DNA of 64,000 nt from Corallochytrium limacisporum (taxonomy: Eukaryota; Opisthokonta): NCBI GenBank assembly GCA_002811645.1, contig PDIP01000023.1, positions 24,869 to 88,868 of the forward strand, in the 5' to 3' direction. How positions within the stretch are numbered: position 1 is the stretch's first letter; every line of letters begins with the position of its first letter. Both the position numbers and the translations under genes were made by a program. This document shows positions 51,510 through 62,372 of this stretch, in pieces. Below the pieces are notes generated by a model. The model had not been told where the DNA came from. It did no database searches and saw nothing but the letters and a program-made list of their open reading frames with translations.

Positions 51510-53114
51510 TTGTGCCTGCGCCTGCATTTGCGCCAGCATCTGCGGCTGCTGCTGAGGCTTTCTTCCTTGTGGTGGCTGCATATGCGGCGCCATTCCCATC
51601 TGCGAAGCTCCACTTCCACTCTGTCTCTGCGGTCCCCGCTGTGCGGCATTCATCTGAGCCTGCATGTACTGAGAATGGGTGGGCACTTGTGCTGCAGGCT
51701 TGTCCTGTTGTGACCGCTGAGGAGTCCTTGAGCCACCACTGCTGCTGCCGTAGCTGCCTGGTTGCTTCTGACTACCCGACAAGGTCTGACGTTGCACTGG
51801 TTTAGGAGGTCCGACCTGCTGGGGCAAGGTACCCTTAGACTGAGACTGGCGCGGCTGCGGCTGAGGAGGACGTGCTGCCTGGGAGTTGGCCTGTTTCGTT
51901 GTCCTCTGGAAGGAAGCCTGGCTGTGGAAGGGCAGCGCCTGATATTGGTATGTCATAGGACTCGCTTCCTTCTCCCCTTGTGACGTAGAGCTGCCCAAGC
52001 TTGCCATTCCGCCGTAAGTCTGAGGACCTCCCAGCATTCCCGGACCAGCATTGTAAATGGAGGTGAAACTGCCAATACCTGCAGAGCCCATGCTGGGTGA
52101 ACTTGAACTGCTTCCGACACTCTGTCTTGCTGCTGCAGTCTTTGCAGCCTGTGCTTTCTTTGATTCTTTGAGGCCTTTCTTTGTCTGGGCCTTGATTGGT
52201 AAGGGCTCCGATTCAGGAACTTCCTGAGGTTCGGACGCAGCCGCTTCCTTCTTAGACTTCTTCAATTTGCCCCTAGGCACGGGTTTGGGTATGCTCGGCA
52301 ATTCCACATCCATCTTGTCTCCTTGCCCACCGTAAGCGGCTTGCGGAACGAGTCCTGAAGGCATTGAAAGGTCTGGCATCTCTGGGCCTGTGAGGCCTGC
52401 CGTAGAGCCCTTCTTCTTGCTTGACTTCTTATGTGGTACCTTGCCAACCAGGCCAGCTGTTGCAAGGTCAACGGCCTCAGCCGCCAGCGCTGCAGGATCC
52501 GGTACTGGTGCAGTCTTCTGAATTCGTCCCTTCTTCTGGTGCACTGGCTTTGAGAAATTTGAATAGTAATACTCCTCCAAATTCTTTGCTTCTCCCTTTT
52601 TGATTGCTTTTGCGGCGGCATTTAACATCTTCGTATTAAAGATCAGACGCCCGTTGGAAGTCGGTTGCGCATTGGCAGCCGCAGCCATCGCTGCGGCAGC
52701 AGCGGCAGCGTCCGTGTTCATGGCGGTGGGCCCATTGGCTGGACCACCGAATAGGGCTGCTGCTGCTGCTGCGGCAGCGAGATCAGCTGCACTGGCAGTG
52801 TCTCTGCGGTCCATTTTCTTGTTCTTGGCAACTCCCTTGGCAGGTCCCTTGGCATCTCCTTTGGCAGTCTTTGCGACTCCTTTCTTAATTCCTTTTGTGC
52901 CCTTGCCCTTGACTGCAGTCTTTTGCGCACCCTGAGTCGCTTCCAATGCAGCCATAATCGCTGCCGACGCGAGTTCATTTTTCTGTTTTGCCTTGGCCTT
53001 TGCCTGTGCTTTCTGCTTGGCCGGCTGTGCTTTTTTAGACTGTGATTTCTTTGATTTTGGTTCGCCGTGTGGCACCGCCGACCAGGCGGCCACGGGACCT
53101 TTCTTTGGTGGCAT
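49395..53114 (-). CDS. Large low-complexity Gln-rich protein
   Basis: 1239 residues, no recognised family. N-terminus Lys/Ala-rich with many KKG/AKGVAK repeats and poly-Ala (about 1-140), as in nuclear or nucleic-acid-binding proteins. One ordered-looking block, NGRLIFNTKMLNAAAKAI followed by KNLEEYYYSNFSKP, lies near 153-188 and is the best handle for homology. Then a (Gln-Ala) run of about 19 dipeptides, SRQPQQP heptads, a long poly-Gln tract, and a Gly/Ser/Gln/Asn-rich C-terminus. The composition is prion-like and suggests a phase-separating transcription or RNA factor; that is inference. ATG at 53114. Confidence 0.75.
50994..51200 (-). repeat. Poly-Gln (CAG/CAA) repeat tract
   Basis: Mixed CAG and CAA codons encode the longest Gln run (over 30 residues). 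On the plus strand a block of six or seven CTG followed by five TTG appears twice in tandem (about 51029-51095), suggesting unit duplication rather than simple slippage. Confidence 0.9.
51420..51540 (-). repeat. (Gln-Ala)n dipeptide repeat tract
   Basis: A hexanucleotide-type repeat (plus strand TGTGCC/TGCGCC) encodes about 19 Gln-Ala dipeptides, broken only at its ends by Met and Thr. A separate SRQPQQP-coding repeat (four units) lies at about 51240-51320. Confidence 0.9.
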
Positions 53115-53822
53115 TATGTGTTGAACGAAATATTATTTATACATCTGTGTCTGTTCTTCTTTAAACATTCAATTTCTGAATCCCTGTTCATGCGAAACAC
53201 ATGTTTAGATCCCTGTACAGTACTTTGCTTGTCGTTTTGAGCTTAGATATGTTCTGCAACGTTGAACCAAATAGAGACTTAGAATGTTTAATTGCTATCA
53301 CTGCCAAGCATGGAAGACTTCACACTCACCACCCTGAAATAGCATTTGTGATTCATAGAGCCCTGTACTGCAGTCCATGCCTTCGGCTACCAAAAAGACC
53401 GACAACAGGTAGCATTGTATCATTGTACGCAATGAACCGTTATTTTTCTTTACACACACGACCACGTCCACGTAGAGTGCGCTGTCCCATCTTTTGCGGT
53501 TACTGTTCAGCCACTCCAGGACGAGAAACCGGTCAACCAAACTCACAAAAGCCACCCCGAAATGTGAGCGCTAAAAAGGACAGTATCAGTCGTCATACGC
53601 TCAGACGAGAAATTTATCTTGGACCGAGGAATGGCTTTATTTAACCGCTATATCCCCCCTTCCCTTTGCACATCATTTTCTTGTTCTGTCTCCGATTCAA
53701 CCCCCTGCGTTGGCTATTGACCCCTCTTTCCCTATTTTTTTTGTTTTTTTTTTGCAAGACTTGGTGGGTACCCCTCTCTTCCCCCTCCCCCTTCCCCGTC
53801 CTTCCTTCGCCCCGCGGTGACA

Positions 53823-54002
53823 TTCTCTCTCTCTCTCTCTCTCTGCTCTTTACATTTTTCTTCTGAGGCACTTTCCTTCCCAGCTGTCACCTCAGAAGGG
53901 CAGAGGCAGGGAGAGGGAAGGAGGGGTGTTTGCTGAGCCACATCATTCCCGAACGCTGCCACTTTTGCACGCACACACGCACAAGCACACACACACACAC
54001 AC
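53823..54002. repeat. CT and CA dinucleotide microsatellites
   Basis: (CT) run at 53823-53843 and (CA) run at 53985-54002, both plain and short, in the gene-poor region. Confidence 0.85.
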
Positions 54003-55584
54003 AGAGCGCGCCTCCCAATCCCCGACACGCCCCCCCCCTGGAAGAGCGCAGAGAAACCGCCAAAGCCCCGAGTTTTTTTTAACCTTCCAACTCGACGCAA
54101 CCACCTAACCCACCCACCTCGTCCTGTGTCGCGCTTGACCCCTATGGATAGGAAGTTTTGGGAACACGCTGGTGAATATAGCGATAATTCTCAGGGGGTC
54201 ACCCATTTTTTTTCTCCGCGTTCACAACTCTCACAGGGCTCTACTGACAGTCAGGGGAGCTAAGCGCCAAAGGGGGGCTCACGGTGTATTTTAGGCAGCG
54301 GGGCACACTGTCGCGGTTGTGTGCCCGCTGGCACTACCTGGGCCCGGGGAGGGAACCACCCTCGCGCCTCTAAACTACGTGTCAAGGTTTTGCATGTTTG
54401 AAGCCCATTTCTATCTCTGTCGCCATCTTCCTGGTTGATGAGCACCTTCGGCCGCGCCTTTGTCCCCAGTGTGTGTGTGTGTGCGCGTGTTCGTAAGTGT
54501 GCGTGTGCTTTCCCGATTCCTTCGTCTGGCTTTTCGCACCGGAGAGAACACCGTCGTCGTGTTGTAGCGTAATGTCCACAGCAGCGGCATTCCTGGTTCA
54601 TTTTCTTTGTGTTGTCGTTTTAGGTACGTGGAATGGTTGCGCGGTTCGTCTGAGAGGGGGGCGCGCGGGAGAGACGGACGTTGAGGAGAGCTCCCCCTCA
54701 GGTGCGCAGCAAAAGGACAAAAGTGAGAGACAGCAACACGCGTTGAAAAAAAAACGCCGCTCGGGCCCCGCTGTTTCGGCCGCTGCGTACCGCAGCTGAG
54801 CGTGCGCGCCATTGCTGGGCCCATCCCAAGGTTCGGGTTGGTCCCGTGGTGGTGGTGGTTGAAGCCCGCGCAAAAAATCTTGTGCTTTTATTTTTCCCTT
54901 TTTTTTTGGTACAGCGGAGCGAAACCCCCCCCCCCCCCGGGGGAAGGGTGGGAGTCAAGCGCGAAATCTTGGGCACGTCTTGACCGGAGGTGTGAGGGAA
55001 GAGGGAGACAGGAAGGGGCCCCCCGGGGAAAGGGGGGGGTCTCTTTCTCCGCCACGGGCTTTTTGGATCCTGGGTGGGTTTGGCTAAGGAGAGCGGGGTC
55101 CATTTCTGGCAATTTTGTTGTAGGCCAGGGACGTAATTAGCAGCAGCCGCGACGTTGGGGTCTGGGTTTTCTATGGATTTTGGCTTGGCAGTTTCACTTG
55201 GCTTTTTGCTTTGTGGCTGGTCAGCAGAGTAGCGGGTGTTGGCCCAGCGGCTCAGCCGCGGCTGGGAGGAAGGGGTCAGTGGCATCAGCAAAAGATTGCT
55301 CATGATCCCGCACTTCTCTCAAGGCTGCATGCTGTCGCTGTAAATGGATAGGCTTTCATGCCTGGCTGGGTGCACAATATGTCCACTTCGTTGTTGGGCG
55401 TTGAAGATTCTGATGACCAGCAATGGTATGTCCTAAGACATAGTCTCGAATGATCATTGCAGGCAGGTACGCCAAGATCATTCCTGTGGGGACATCGTGC
55501 CCAAGAAACTCAGATGTCATCTCATCCTATCTGTGCTCCGGTCTCGTAGCAGAAGACACCTAACGTGTAATGTGCGATGGATGC

Positions 55585-55707
55585 CTAGACCAGCAGTGCC
55601 AATACAAAGCACCCACCAACAATGAAGACGTAATAAGTTTGCACCAAACCCGCGATACCGGCAACAGAGTCGGCAGAAGCGGACTTTTGGTACGCAGTTT
55701 TCGTCAT
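55585..55707 (-). CDS. Candidate 40-residue membrane microprotein
   Basis: ATG at 55707 and TAG at 55585 bound a 40-codon frame. The first 13 residues are polar (MTKTAYQKSASAD), followed by one continuous hydrophobic segment (VAGIAGLVQTYYVFIVGGCF, then VLALLV) running to the stop. This is the layout of a tail-anchored or single-pass microprotein. Codons are varied and not repeat-derived. No family recognised. It is isolated in a 3.7-kb gene-poor stretch, so a short gene is plausible, but chance cannot be excluded without homologues. Confidence 0.4.
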   Translation of the reverse strand: MTKTAYQKSASADSVAGIAGLVQTYYVFIVGGCFVLALLV

Positions 55708-56810
55708 CAGAGTTCCTCCCGCACTGATGCGCTGGTTGTCGGTTCTCCGTGGCTACCCTTCCTTGAAGAAGTGACATGTTGCGTTCCTCACAGTTCACTA
55801 TAGCAAGCGGATTGCCTCTGGCTTGCGCACAATTAGTTCTCTATCCGCAGAGCGCCCCTAATCAATCCCCCTTCGACCACGATAAGCGGTGCGGGGTCCC
55901 TTTTCCAGCACCTCGATTTTTGGCAGACGGAAGGGCCACAGACCGCGGTGCCGTCCAGTCCGTATACATTTTCTATTGAGAAAAAACCCCGAAGAGAGAT
56001 CTCGGAGTTCTTGGCGGTACACGGATGGTCTATAACTAAGCGGTGGAAAATTGGGAAGGAGTGAGTAGAGGTTCCACAATACAAACTACAAAAGCCATAC
56101 ATTCAATATTTATATTTCCATCGGCCGACCTGGTGGAGCTTTTGGGCGGGGTGCATTGATGGCCATCTATACCCCTCCCAATGCACCGTGTGTGGGAACT
56201 TTTTTGCTGCATTGTGAAGAAGATAAATCCAATGTATTACAGATGGTGGTAGCAGACACACTGTGAATCTATGGAGAAATGATTCCACCCCTGGTTGGTA
56301 CACGCCGTCGTGTGTATTGCCTGTTGATGGCCCTGTGAGCCCACTACGCTCCTCACAGACGGAAAAGAATGGGATCGCGTGGCGCCCCTCCTTGTGTGCC
56401 GTCAGCAAGGCGAAAGGGAGAGCCGGTAACGATGGAATCCGGGCCGGATCAGAGGAGCACTGATCCAAGCCCTTGCAGTCGTGAGCCGTGCAAACGTTCG
56501 TTTCTGCGCAGGACAAGCGTGTTTTGGATCTGGGGTCTGCTAGAGTAAGTAGCAAGTGTCGTAGGAGTCGTTGCTGTGAGTTGTAGGGACGAAAGCGGCA
56601 AGGCATGATGTCTTGCTGGTGACAACAGAGACTACACCTTGCGCTATCTGTTTGTGAAAGCTAGTTGAGATCAGTGAGCACTGTGTCTGATGAAGGGCGG
56701 AGCAGGGTCGTGGTAGGGTCTGTAGAAGATAATTAGTAGTACACAGAATGCCTTTCCGGTGATTGTATCACACTGTTGAAGGTAACATCATTGCCTGCAG
56801 ATCATACACA

Positions 56811-57778
56811 ATGGCGCTCGAAGGTATTGAAGTAGCTCTGATGGCCAGCACTAGTGCACCTGCTCCAATTGCGAGCAGTGTTGGCACTGGAGTGTTATCC
56901 TCTGCATTGATCCCGGGGTGGCTGCTCCAGGCCAGCGCTGACCTCACTGCAGGCACAGCTGGTGGTGTGGCTTTTGCGTGTATGCAGGACACCCCTTCGA
57001 CACAATTAAGGTGCGCATGCAAACAGCAGAAGGTGCGAACAAGCCTACCATGGTCAATGTTGCTCGTGATATTGTGCGAAGTGACAGACTCTGGGGTCTC
57101 TACAAGGGTGCCGTGCCTGCTATTGCTGCCAATGTGGCGGAGAATGCCACCCTGTTCATGTTCTACAAAAATTTCCAGCAGCTGGTTCTGTCTGGACTTC
57201 GCATCAAGGGTGACACCCGGGAAAGCGTGGAGGAATTGAATGCCTTGGAGAATGCCGTTGCGGGCGCCATAGCATCTGTCTGTACCAGTGTGATTCTGAC
57301 ACCGTGTGAACTGATAAAATGCCGCATGCAGACCTCGAATGCTAGTGCTTCCGCGGTCGTTCGTGAGGTGGTGGCCGCACATGGCATGCCTGGTCTGTTT
57401 CGTGGTTTGACAAGCACCTGGGCTCGTGAGATTCCGGGCGGATTTGCGATGTTTGGTGCCTATGAGGGAGCTCGCGGTATCTTAGCTCGAGACGGTGACA
57501 AGGAGAACCTTGGTGCAATGCGTACTATCGTGGCCGGTGGCCTCGGTGGATGTGCCTTCTGGTCTCTCACTTACCCAATCGATCTTGTAAAGTCTCGCAT
57601 TCAGACCCATCCGGGTAAGATTGGCATTGTCACCATGACCTCCAACATTGTCCGCCAAGGTGGATGGGCTGCTCTGTACGCTGGAGTCGTGCCCACCCTC
57701 ATCCGCTCTTTCCCGGCCAATGGTGCCCTCTTCGTTACGTACGAGTCGGTACGCAAAGTCCTGGGAGGCAGCGACTAG
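56811..57778 (+). CDS. ORT1: Ornithine-type mitochondrial carrier, frameshifted
   Basis: A mitochondrial carrier of about 320 residues split between two frames. Frame one starts at ATG 56811 and reaches DLTAGTAGGVAF; frame two continues VYAGHPFDTIKVRMQT without loss. The switch lies at the TTTT run 56972-56975 and needs one more base. The three carrier signatures are PFDTIKVRMQT, PCELIKCRMQT and PIDLVKSRIQT. GLTSTWAREIPGGFAMFGAYEGAR, SLTYPIDLVKSRIQ and FPANGALFVTYE match the ornithine carrier (ORT1/SLC25A15) better than acylcarnitine carriers. It would exchange ornithine or related basic amino acids across the inner membrane. Error, pseudogene or programmed -1 slip remain open. Confidence 0.8.
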
Positions 57779-58543
57779 AAGACCACTAACGGTTAGTTTT
57801 AGATCCCATATCATTAAAGAAAGTAGAGTACATAGTTTCGTCAAAGTCTTGAATTCTGATGAGCATCTATCTCCAGAAAGCCACGATGTTTGTCTTATGT
57901 CAAGATCATTCGATGTTCACTGCCGAGATTCCCGGTACCTGAGCGCCACCACAGAGGCCCAGCTGTCGGTATTGACACTCTCCTCAAGCGGCTCAAAAAA
58001 CACACACAATCTCGCCCTCCCCCACCTCTCTGAGCACATTTTCAAAAACACACACAATTTTTTCTGGCCGAAAATTTTCACAGAGTTGAAATTTTAATTT
58101 TACGGAGAGTATTGAAATTATACTCTAATACTTTTAGTACTGATTTTTGGGCGGAGATCAAATCCTATAGTGAACGATACGGCTCCAGACAATGCACAGG
58201 GTCCCTGGTACTGAGTTCACATGCAGCGCGGTTAGGCCTGAAAGTGTGGCACCGAGGCTCTTGCGGCACAAGGTGTGAGCGGCCCACCAAAGGCTTTACA
58301 GGCAGTAGTGGCACCGTACGACTGGCACTGAGGACTGTGAGTATGAAACTTTACCACTTCATATGTTTACTTGCTGGGTCTCCCTATATGACAAGGAATT
58401 GTTATAACCATATGATAATTGGAACCAGTTATCAAGCAAGCTATTTGGATCTGTGTGGTTATTTAATTTCGGTGACTTAGCTGAAAATCCATACTGAGTT
58501 CGGGAATATTTAATCCGATCGGGTCCAAAAACAGATACCAATC
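57779..58543. other. Spacer before ribosomal protein eL15
   Basis: 765 bp between two plus-strand genes; AT-rich with two copies of a 10-base phrase AAACACACAC (about 57999 and 58047) close together. No gene supported. Confidence 0.5.
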
Positions 58544-59158
58544 ATGGGTGCCTACAAATACGTTCAGGAGCTGCAGCATCGCAAGCAGTCCGATGTCATG
58601 CGCTACCTTGCCCGTGTGCGCACCTGGCACTTCCGCCAGATGAGTGCTGTGCACCGTGCTCCTCGCTCTACTCGCCCCGACAAGGCCCGCCGTCTGGGAT
58701 ACAAGGCCAAGCAGGGATACTGCATCTATCGCGTTCGCGTGCGCCGTGGTGGCCGCAAGAACCCCGTGTCCAAGGGTATTGCTTATGGTAAGCCTAAGGG
58801 AGCTGGTATTGAGCAGATCAAGTTCCGCCGCAACCTGCGTTCCGTCGCCGAGGAGCGTGTCGGTCGCCGCATCGGATCCCTGCGTGTGCTGAACTCTTAC
58901 TGGGTGGCTCAGGATGCTACCTACAAGTACTTCGAGGTCATCATGGTCGATCCTCAGCACACCAAGATCCGCAACGACGCCCGCATCAACTGGATCGCCA
59001 AGCCGGTGCACAAGCACCGCGAACTGCGTGGTCTCACCTCCGCTGGCAAGAGCTCTCGTGGTCTGGGCAAGAACCACGGCTTCAACAAGACCATCGGTGG
59101 TTCTCGCCGTACCAACTGGAAGAAGCGCCAGACTCTCAGCGTGCGTCGCTACCGCTAA
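58544..59158 (+). CDS. RPL15: 60S ribosomal protein eL15
   Basis: 204 residues, the exact family length. Starts [20 protein letters not shown] and carries [48 protein letters not shown] and the basic C-terminus. A core protein of the large ribosomal subunit near the exit tunnel. Codon use is strongly biased to C-ending codons, as expected for a highly expressed gene. ATG context ATCATGG. Confidence 0.99.
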   Translation: MGAYKYVQELQHRKQSDVMRYLARVRTWHFRQMSAVHRAPRSTRPDKARRLGYKAKQGYCIYRVRVRRGGRKNPVSKGIAYGKPKGAGIEQIKFRRNLRSVAEERVGRRIGSLRVLNSYWVAQDATYKYFEVIMVDPQHTKIRNDARINWIAKPVHKHRELRGLTSAGKSSRGLGKNHGFNKTIGGSRRTNWKKRQTLSVRRYR

Positions 59159-59526
59159 TTGGTATGATCATGCTGTCTGTAAGGAATCTTCTTTTAGCAC
59201 AATCATCTTATATTTACTTTTCCATAGCATACGTTTCTGTCGTCGCATATTATCAAAACAATTTACTGCACCGGCGTTTTTCATGGGGTAAGTCAATTAG
59301 GGGCTCTACATGAGCAAGCAGGAAGGTCTGGAAGATTCATTGCTGTAATGTACTAGAAACTCTGAATGTCTCTGGTGTGACCGCTTGTTCTGCAACATTC
59401 GAAAGCCCCTTCCTATCCTTCAAGTACGTCGAAATCATATAAAGGCGCATAGTAAAATCCTTTTAATTATATTGAATGCATCTTAGAAGTACATGGCCAT
59501 TCTTTGCTTGTGTGGATGGTGATAGC
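59159..59526. other. Convergent spacer eL15 / PAC2
   Basis: 368 bp between the 3' ends of two convergent genes, AT-rich. Nothing recognised; longer than the other convergent spacers (40-205 bp). Confidence 0.5.
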
Positions 59527-60342
59527 TTAGTAAATGACATCGTGGACGGGGACTAGACCAGCGGTGGCCCACGACTCTGGGGTAACAATCGCGTCAGGGA
59601 CTTTGCCGTTGTTGAACATTTCCAGTAGAGGACCAGCAAAGTGTTGTGCAACTACGTGGCCAGAACCTTCAGTAACGTACCGTAGAAGGGCGCTGATGGA
59701 TATGGACTCTGCAGTCTTTGGTTCAGTGGTAACCAAACGGAACAAGCGCGAGACTATACCAGAATCGGGAAGGATGTCGTCGTTGAACGGTTCACGCTTG
59801 CCCCTGGCAAACATAAGATTTTGCTCATGGGACGTTACGTCGAATTTCTTGAAGCCAGCACTCTCAAAGAGTTTCTCCGATGCCTCACCTTCAGCCCCGA
59901 TAAGATAGAATGTTTCCTGGAGCATGCTAATCTCACTGTCCAGCATATTCGTGCTGTCCAGCCCTCCGAGAACAACGAGGTTTGTCAAATTCAATGACTT
60001 CATCCAATCGAGCAGTCCACGGGCAAAATCAGTTCTCTTGCCACCATGCAAAGGTGCGCGCTGTTGGATGATGATCAATTTGGTACTGGTGCTCTGGTAC
60101 ACCTCGAGAGACGTACTGAGTCCAGCTAGCCGACCATCAGTCGCACCGTACGCATTCTTTCCAGCTACCTGCACGACGGCGTTGGAAGTCAGACACCCGA
60201 TTCGAGTGCAGTCTTCAATATTTTGAATCAGTAGATCTACCACACATTGCCCCAACTTTGTACCAGTGAAAGAAGCAAGAAGTACTGTGGTGCCGGAAGC
60301 GGCATCAAGGGACTTGCCCGGTAATACGTCCAGTTGCACCAT
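59527..60342 (-). CDS. PSMG2: Proteasome assembly chaperone 2
   Basis: 271 residues. Matches PAC2 (PSMG2, yeast Add66), which pairs with PAC1 to assemble the 20S alpha ring. Landmarks are TTVLLASFTGTKLGQCVVDLLI, IGCLTSNAVVQVAGKNAYG, LSTSLEVYQSTSTKLIIIQQRAP, LTNLVVLGGLDS and the C-terminal LLRYVTEGSGHVVAQHFAGPLLEM. The frame is open to 60393 but begins there with GTG; ATG 60342 (MVQLDVLPGKSLD) gives a normal family length (about 265). Confidence 0.9.
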   Translation of the reverse strand: MVQLDVLPGKSLDAASGTTVLLASFTGTKLGQCVVDLLIQNIEDCTRIGCLTSNAVVQVAGKNAYGATDGRLAGLSTSLEVYQSTSTKLIIIQQRAPLHGGKRTDFARGLLDWMKSLNLTNLVVLGGLDSTNMLDSEISMLQETFYLIGAEGEASEKLFESAGFKKFDVTSHEQNLMFARGKREPFNDDILPDSGIVSRLFRLVTTEPKTAESISISALLRYVTEGSGHVVAQHFAGPLLEMFNNGKVPDAIVTPESWATAGLVPVHDVIY

Positions 60343-61000
60343 ATCTAAGACATTGCTGATGGAACACCGTCTCGCACTCGTCAGCAGTGTCACATTATAC
60401 CTTTAGATCAGACCCTGTAAATCCTTACATAGGTGTTTTGCAGTAAAATGCCATACTTACTCTCGGATCAAATTGTGACGTGTAAACGAATTCGGCCGGC
60501 CACTGGCACCCCACCTTTGATATGGCTTTTTCGTCGATGGCTTCTTGGTGTTTTCCAAGGGTAAGACGTATTGATTAATAAAGTATTGATCTATTGTTTT
60601 GGAAACCCGCTCCTCGGGGGCCCGTTTTCCTTTGCTACACGGGCGAGTGAAAGGCAGGCAGACGTCTGCACCTCCTTTTAAAGGGGGCACCCTCCCCCTC
60701 GGAACAGTTCACGTGGTGCCCCTTCTTTGCTATGTCTGAGACCCGCCCGGCAGTTTTCCACGTCTCAAGGCAGGGACTAATGGGAGGGAGCTTCAGAGAC
60801 CCGCCGTGCCAGCGTCAGCAACGGTTTCGCGGAAAAGCATGCGTAGCGCAAGCACGCACAAAATGTTTGCATACACTGTTTGGACAGGTACTCGGAAGAA
60901 TTAGATGCTTGACTTCCAAAACATTGTTGTATGTGATCTGAACAGAATGCCCCAATTCAATTGTTCCAGATGGCAGGTATGAATGGAGATGTCTTGATTT
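60343..61000. other. Divergent spacer PAC2 / SUA5
   Basis: 658 bp with promoters for two divergent genes; GC-rich at about 60600-60720. No element or gene recognised. Confidence 0.5.
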
Positions 61001-62302
61001 ATGTATAAGCTCAGAACTGCGGTGCGTAGTTGGAATCGTCATAGCCTGTATCTGCTTTGGTCCGGACGTCATCGATTGCAGCACCATGGTCTAAGGTCTT
61101 TCTATACCATGGCTACACAAATCATTCACGCAGCGTCCCTCAGTGGCGCAGAGCTTGAGGAGGCATTGAAGCCCGCCGTGGAGGACATTCGGTCCGGCAA
61201 TGTGGTTGCAATCCCGACGGAAACAGTGTACGGACTAGCTGCCAACGCCACTAATAGTGCAGCGGTAAAGAAAATCTATGCTACCAAGGGCCGACCTTCT
61301 GACAATCCGCTAATTGTACACGTCAGTAGTCTTGAGATGCTCAGACGATCGAACATAGTCACTGAAATTCCCGACATTTTTGAGGCTATTGCAAAGGACC
61401 TCTGGCCTGGGCCTCTCACATTGATCATGTCTAAGAATGCTTCCATAGTGCCTCCGGAGATTTCAGGACAGTTAGAAACTATTGCAGTCCGGATTCCGAG
61501 CCATCCAGTCGCTCGAAAATTCATCGAGCTCTGCGACGTGCCGCTGGCGGCACCGAGCGCCAATCTTAGTGGGAAGCCGAGCCCAACCACGGCGCACCAC
61601 TGCCTCCAGGACTTGCAAGGCCGCATCTCTTGGATCATCGATGGGGGTGTCTGCGCAGGTGGTCTGGAATCAACAGTGCTGAACCCCTTGGCTGATCCTC
61701 CTGTGGTGCTCCGGCCGGGTGGTGTGGATCGGCAGACACTCCAAAAGTATTTCTTGAAGTCCATTGAGATGTTTTTGCCCCATCGCGACAATGCCAAGGA
61801 TAGCACCAAAGCGAGCCCCGATAGTCCAATGAAGTCACATCTATCATCAACCAATGGCGATGCTTCACCAATGGCACCAGGAATGAAATACCGTCATTAC
61901 TCTCCAGATGCTGTCGTAACTCTGATTGACCATGCGGGACATGGTGGTTTGACGGGAACAGAATTCTCCGGGGACAGTCTGAGAATGTTTCTGGAGTCTG
62001 AGATTCACAGAAAGAACACCGATGGCGATGGAAAGAAACTGATTGGCTTGATCAACCTCAGCAAGCAGGCGCACGCGAAAATGATTTGGAGCAATCTTGC
62101 CTTCGACGAAGTAATGGATCTCGTGGAAGACAACGCGAGTGATTCATTCAATATCGGCCGTCACATCTTCGCTAGTCTCCGAGAAATGGATAACCGCCAC
62201 GTCGATGCCATTGTTGTTATTGGGCTGGACTCTTGGAGTGGTGTTGGTGAAGCAGTGTTCAATCGGATCTACAAAGCTGCCGCCTATGTGAAGAGTCCCT
62301 AG
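61001..62302 (+). CDS. SUA5: Threonylcarbamoyl-AMP synthase Sua5
   Basis: 433 residues. Makes threonylcarbamoyl-AMP from threonine, bicarbonate and ATP, the first step of t6A modification at tRNA position 37. YrdC domain about 50-245: IPTETVYGLAANA, IYATKGRPSDNPLIVHV, WPGPLTLIM, VPLAAPSANLSGKPSPT and VLRPGG. A linker precedes the C-terminal Sua5 domain (PGMKYRHYSPDAVV to the end). The first ATG gives a basic, mitochondrial-type N-terminus (MYKLRTAVRSWNRHSLYLLW); a second in-frame ATG at 61109 (MATQIIHA) gives a cytosolic-size 397-residue form. Poly(A) signal at 62324. Converges with GTB1 70 bp away. Confidence 0.95.
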   Translation: MYKLRTAVRSWNRHSLYLLWSGRHRLQHHGLRSFYTMATQIIHAASLSGAELEEALKPAVEDIRSGNVVAIPTETVYGLAANATNSAAVKKIYATKGRPSDNPLIVHVSSLEMLRRSNIVTEIPDIFEAIAKDLWPGPLTLIMSKNASIVPPEISGQLETIAVRIPSHPVARKFIELCDVPLAAPSANLSGKPSPTTAHHCLQDLQGRISWIIDGGVCAGGLESTVLNPLADPPVVLRPGGVDRQTLQKYFLKSIEMFLPHRDNAKDSTKASPDSPMKSHLSSTNGDASPMAPGMKYRHYSPDAVVTLIDHAGHGGLTGTEFSGDSLRMFLESEIHRKNTDGDGKKLIGLINLSKQAHAKMIWSNLAFDEVMDLVEDNASDSFNIGRHIFASLREMDNRHVDAIVVIGLDSWSGVGEAVFNRIYKAAAYVKSP

Positions 62303-62323
62303 TACAGTTCCAATACTTAGTCA

Positions 62324-62329
62324 AATAAA
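62324..62329 (+). terminator. Poly(A) signal AATAAA
   Basis: AATAAA 22 bases after the SUA5 stop, inside the 70-bp convergent spacer. Confidence 0.5.
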
Positions 62330-62372
62330 GAACGTAAGCATCTTGTAATTGATTGTTATGCAAATTTCGTAT

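Larger units (their letters stand above)
53115..56810. other. 3.7-kb gene-poor region
   Basis: The longest stretch without a standard gene. It has a (CT)n run at 53823-53843, a CA run at 53985-54002, a GT run near 54471-54482, a run of 14 C followed by 5 G at 54925-54943, and T runs near 53738-53752 and 54897-54907. Open frames are low-complexity except for one 40-codon frame at 55585-55707 (listed). The last 150 bp should be the carrier promoter, the first part the Gln-rich gene's promoter. Confidence 0.55.

Noticed and set aside
53201-53644. 147-codon frame upstream of the Gln-rich gene
   Set aside because: Composition is Arg/Cys/His-rich without pattern, and another frame on the opposite strand is equally open; more likely leader or promoter.
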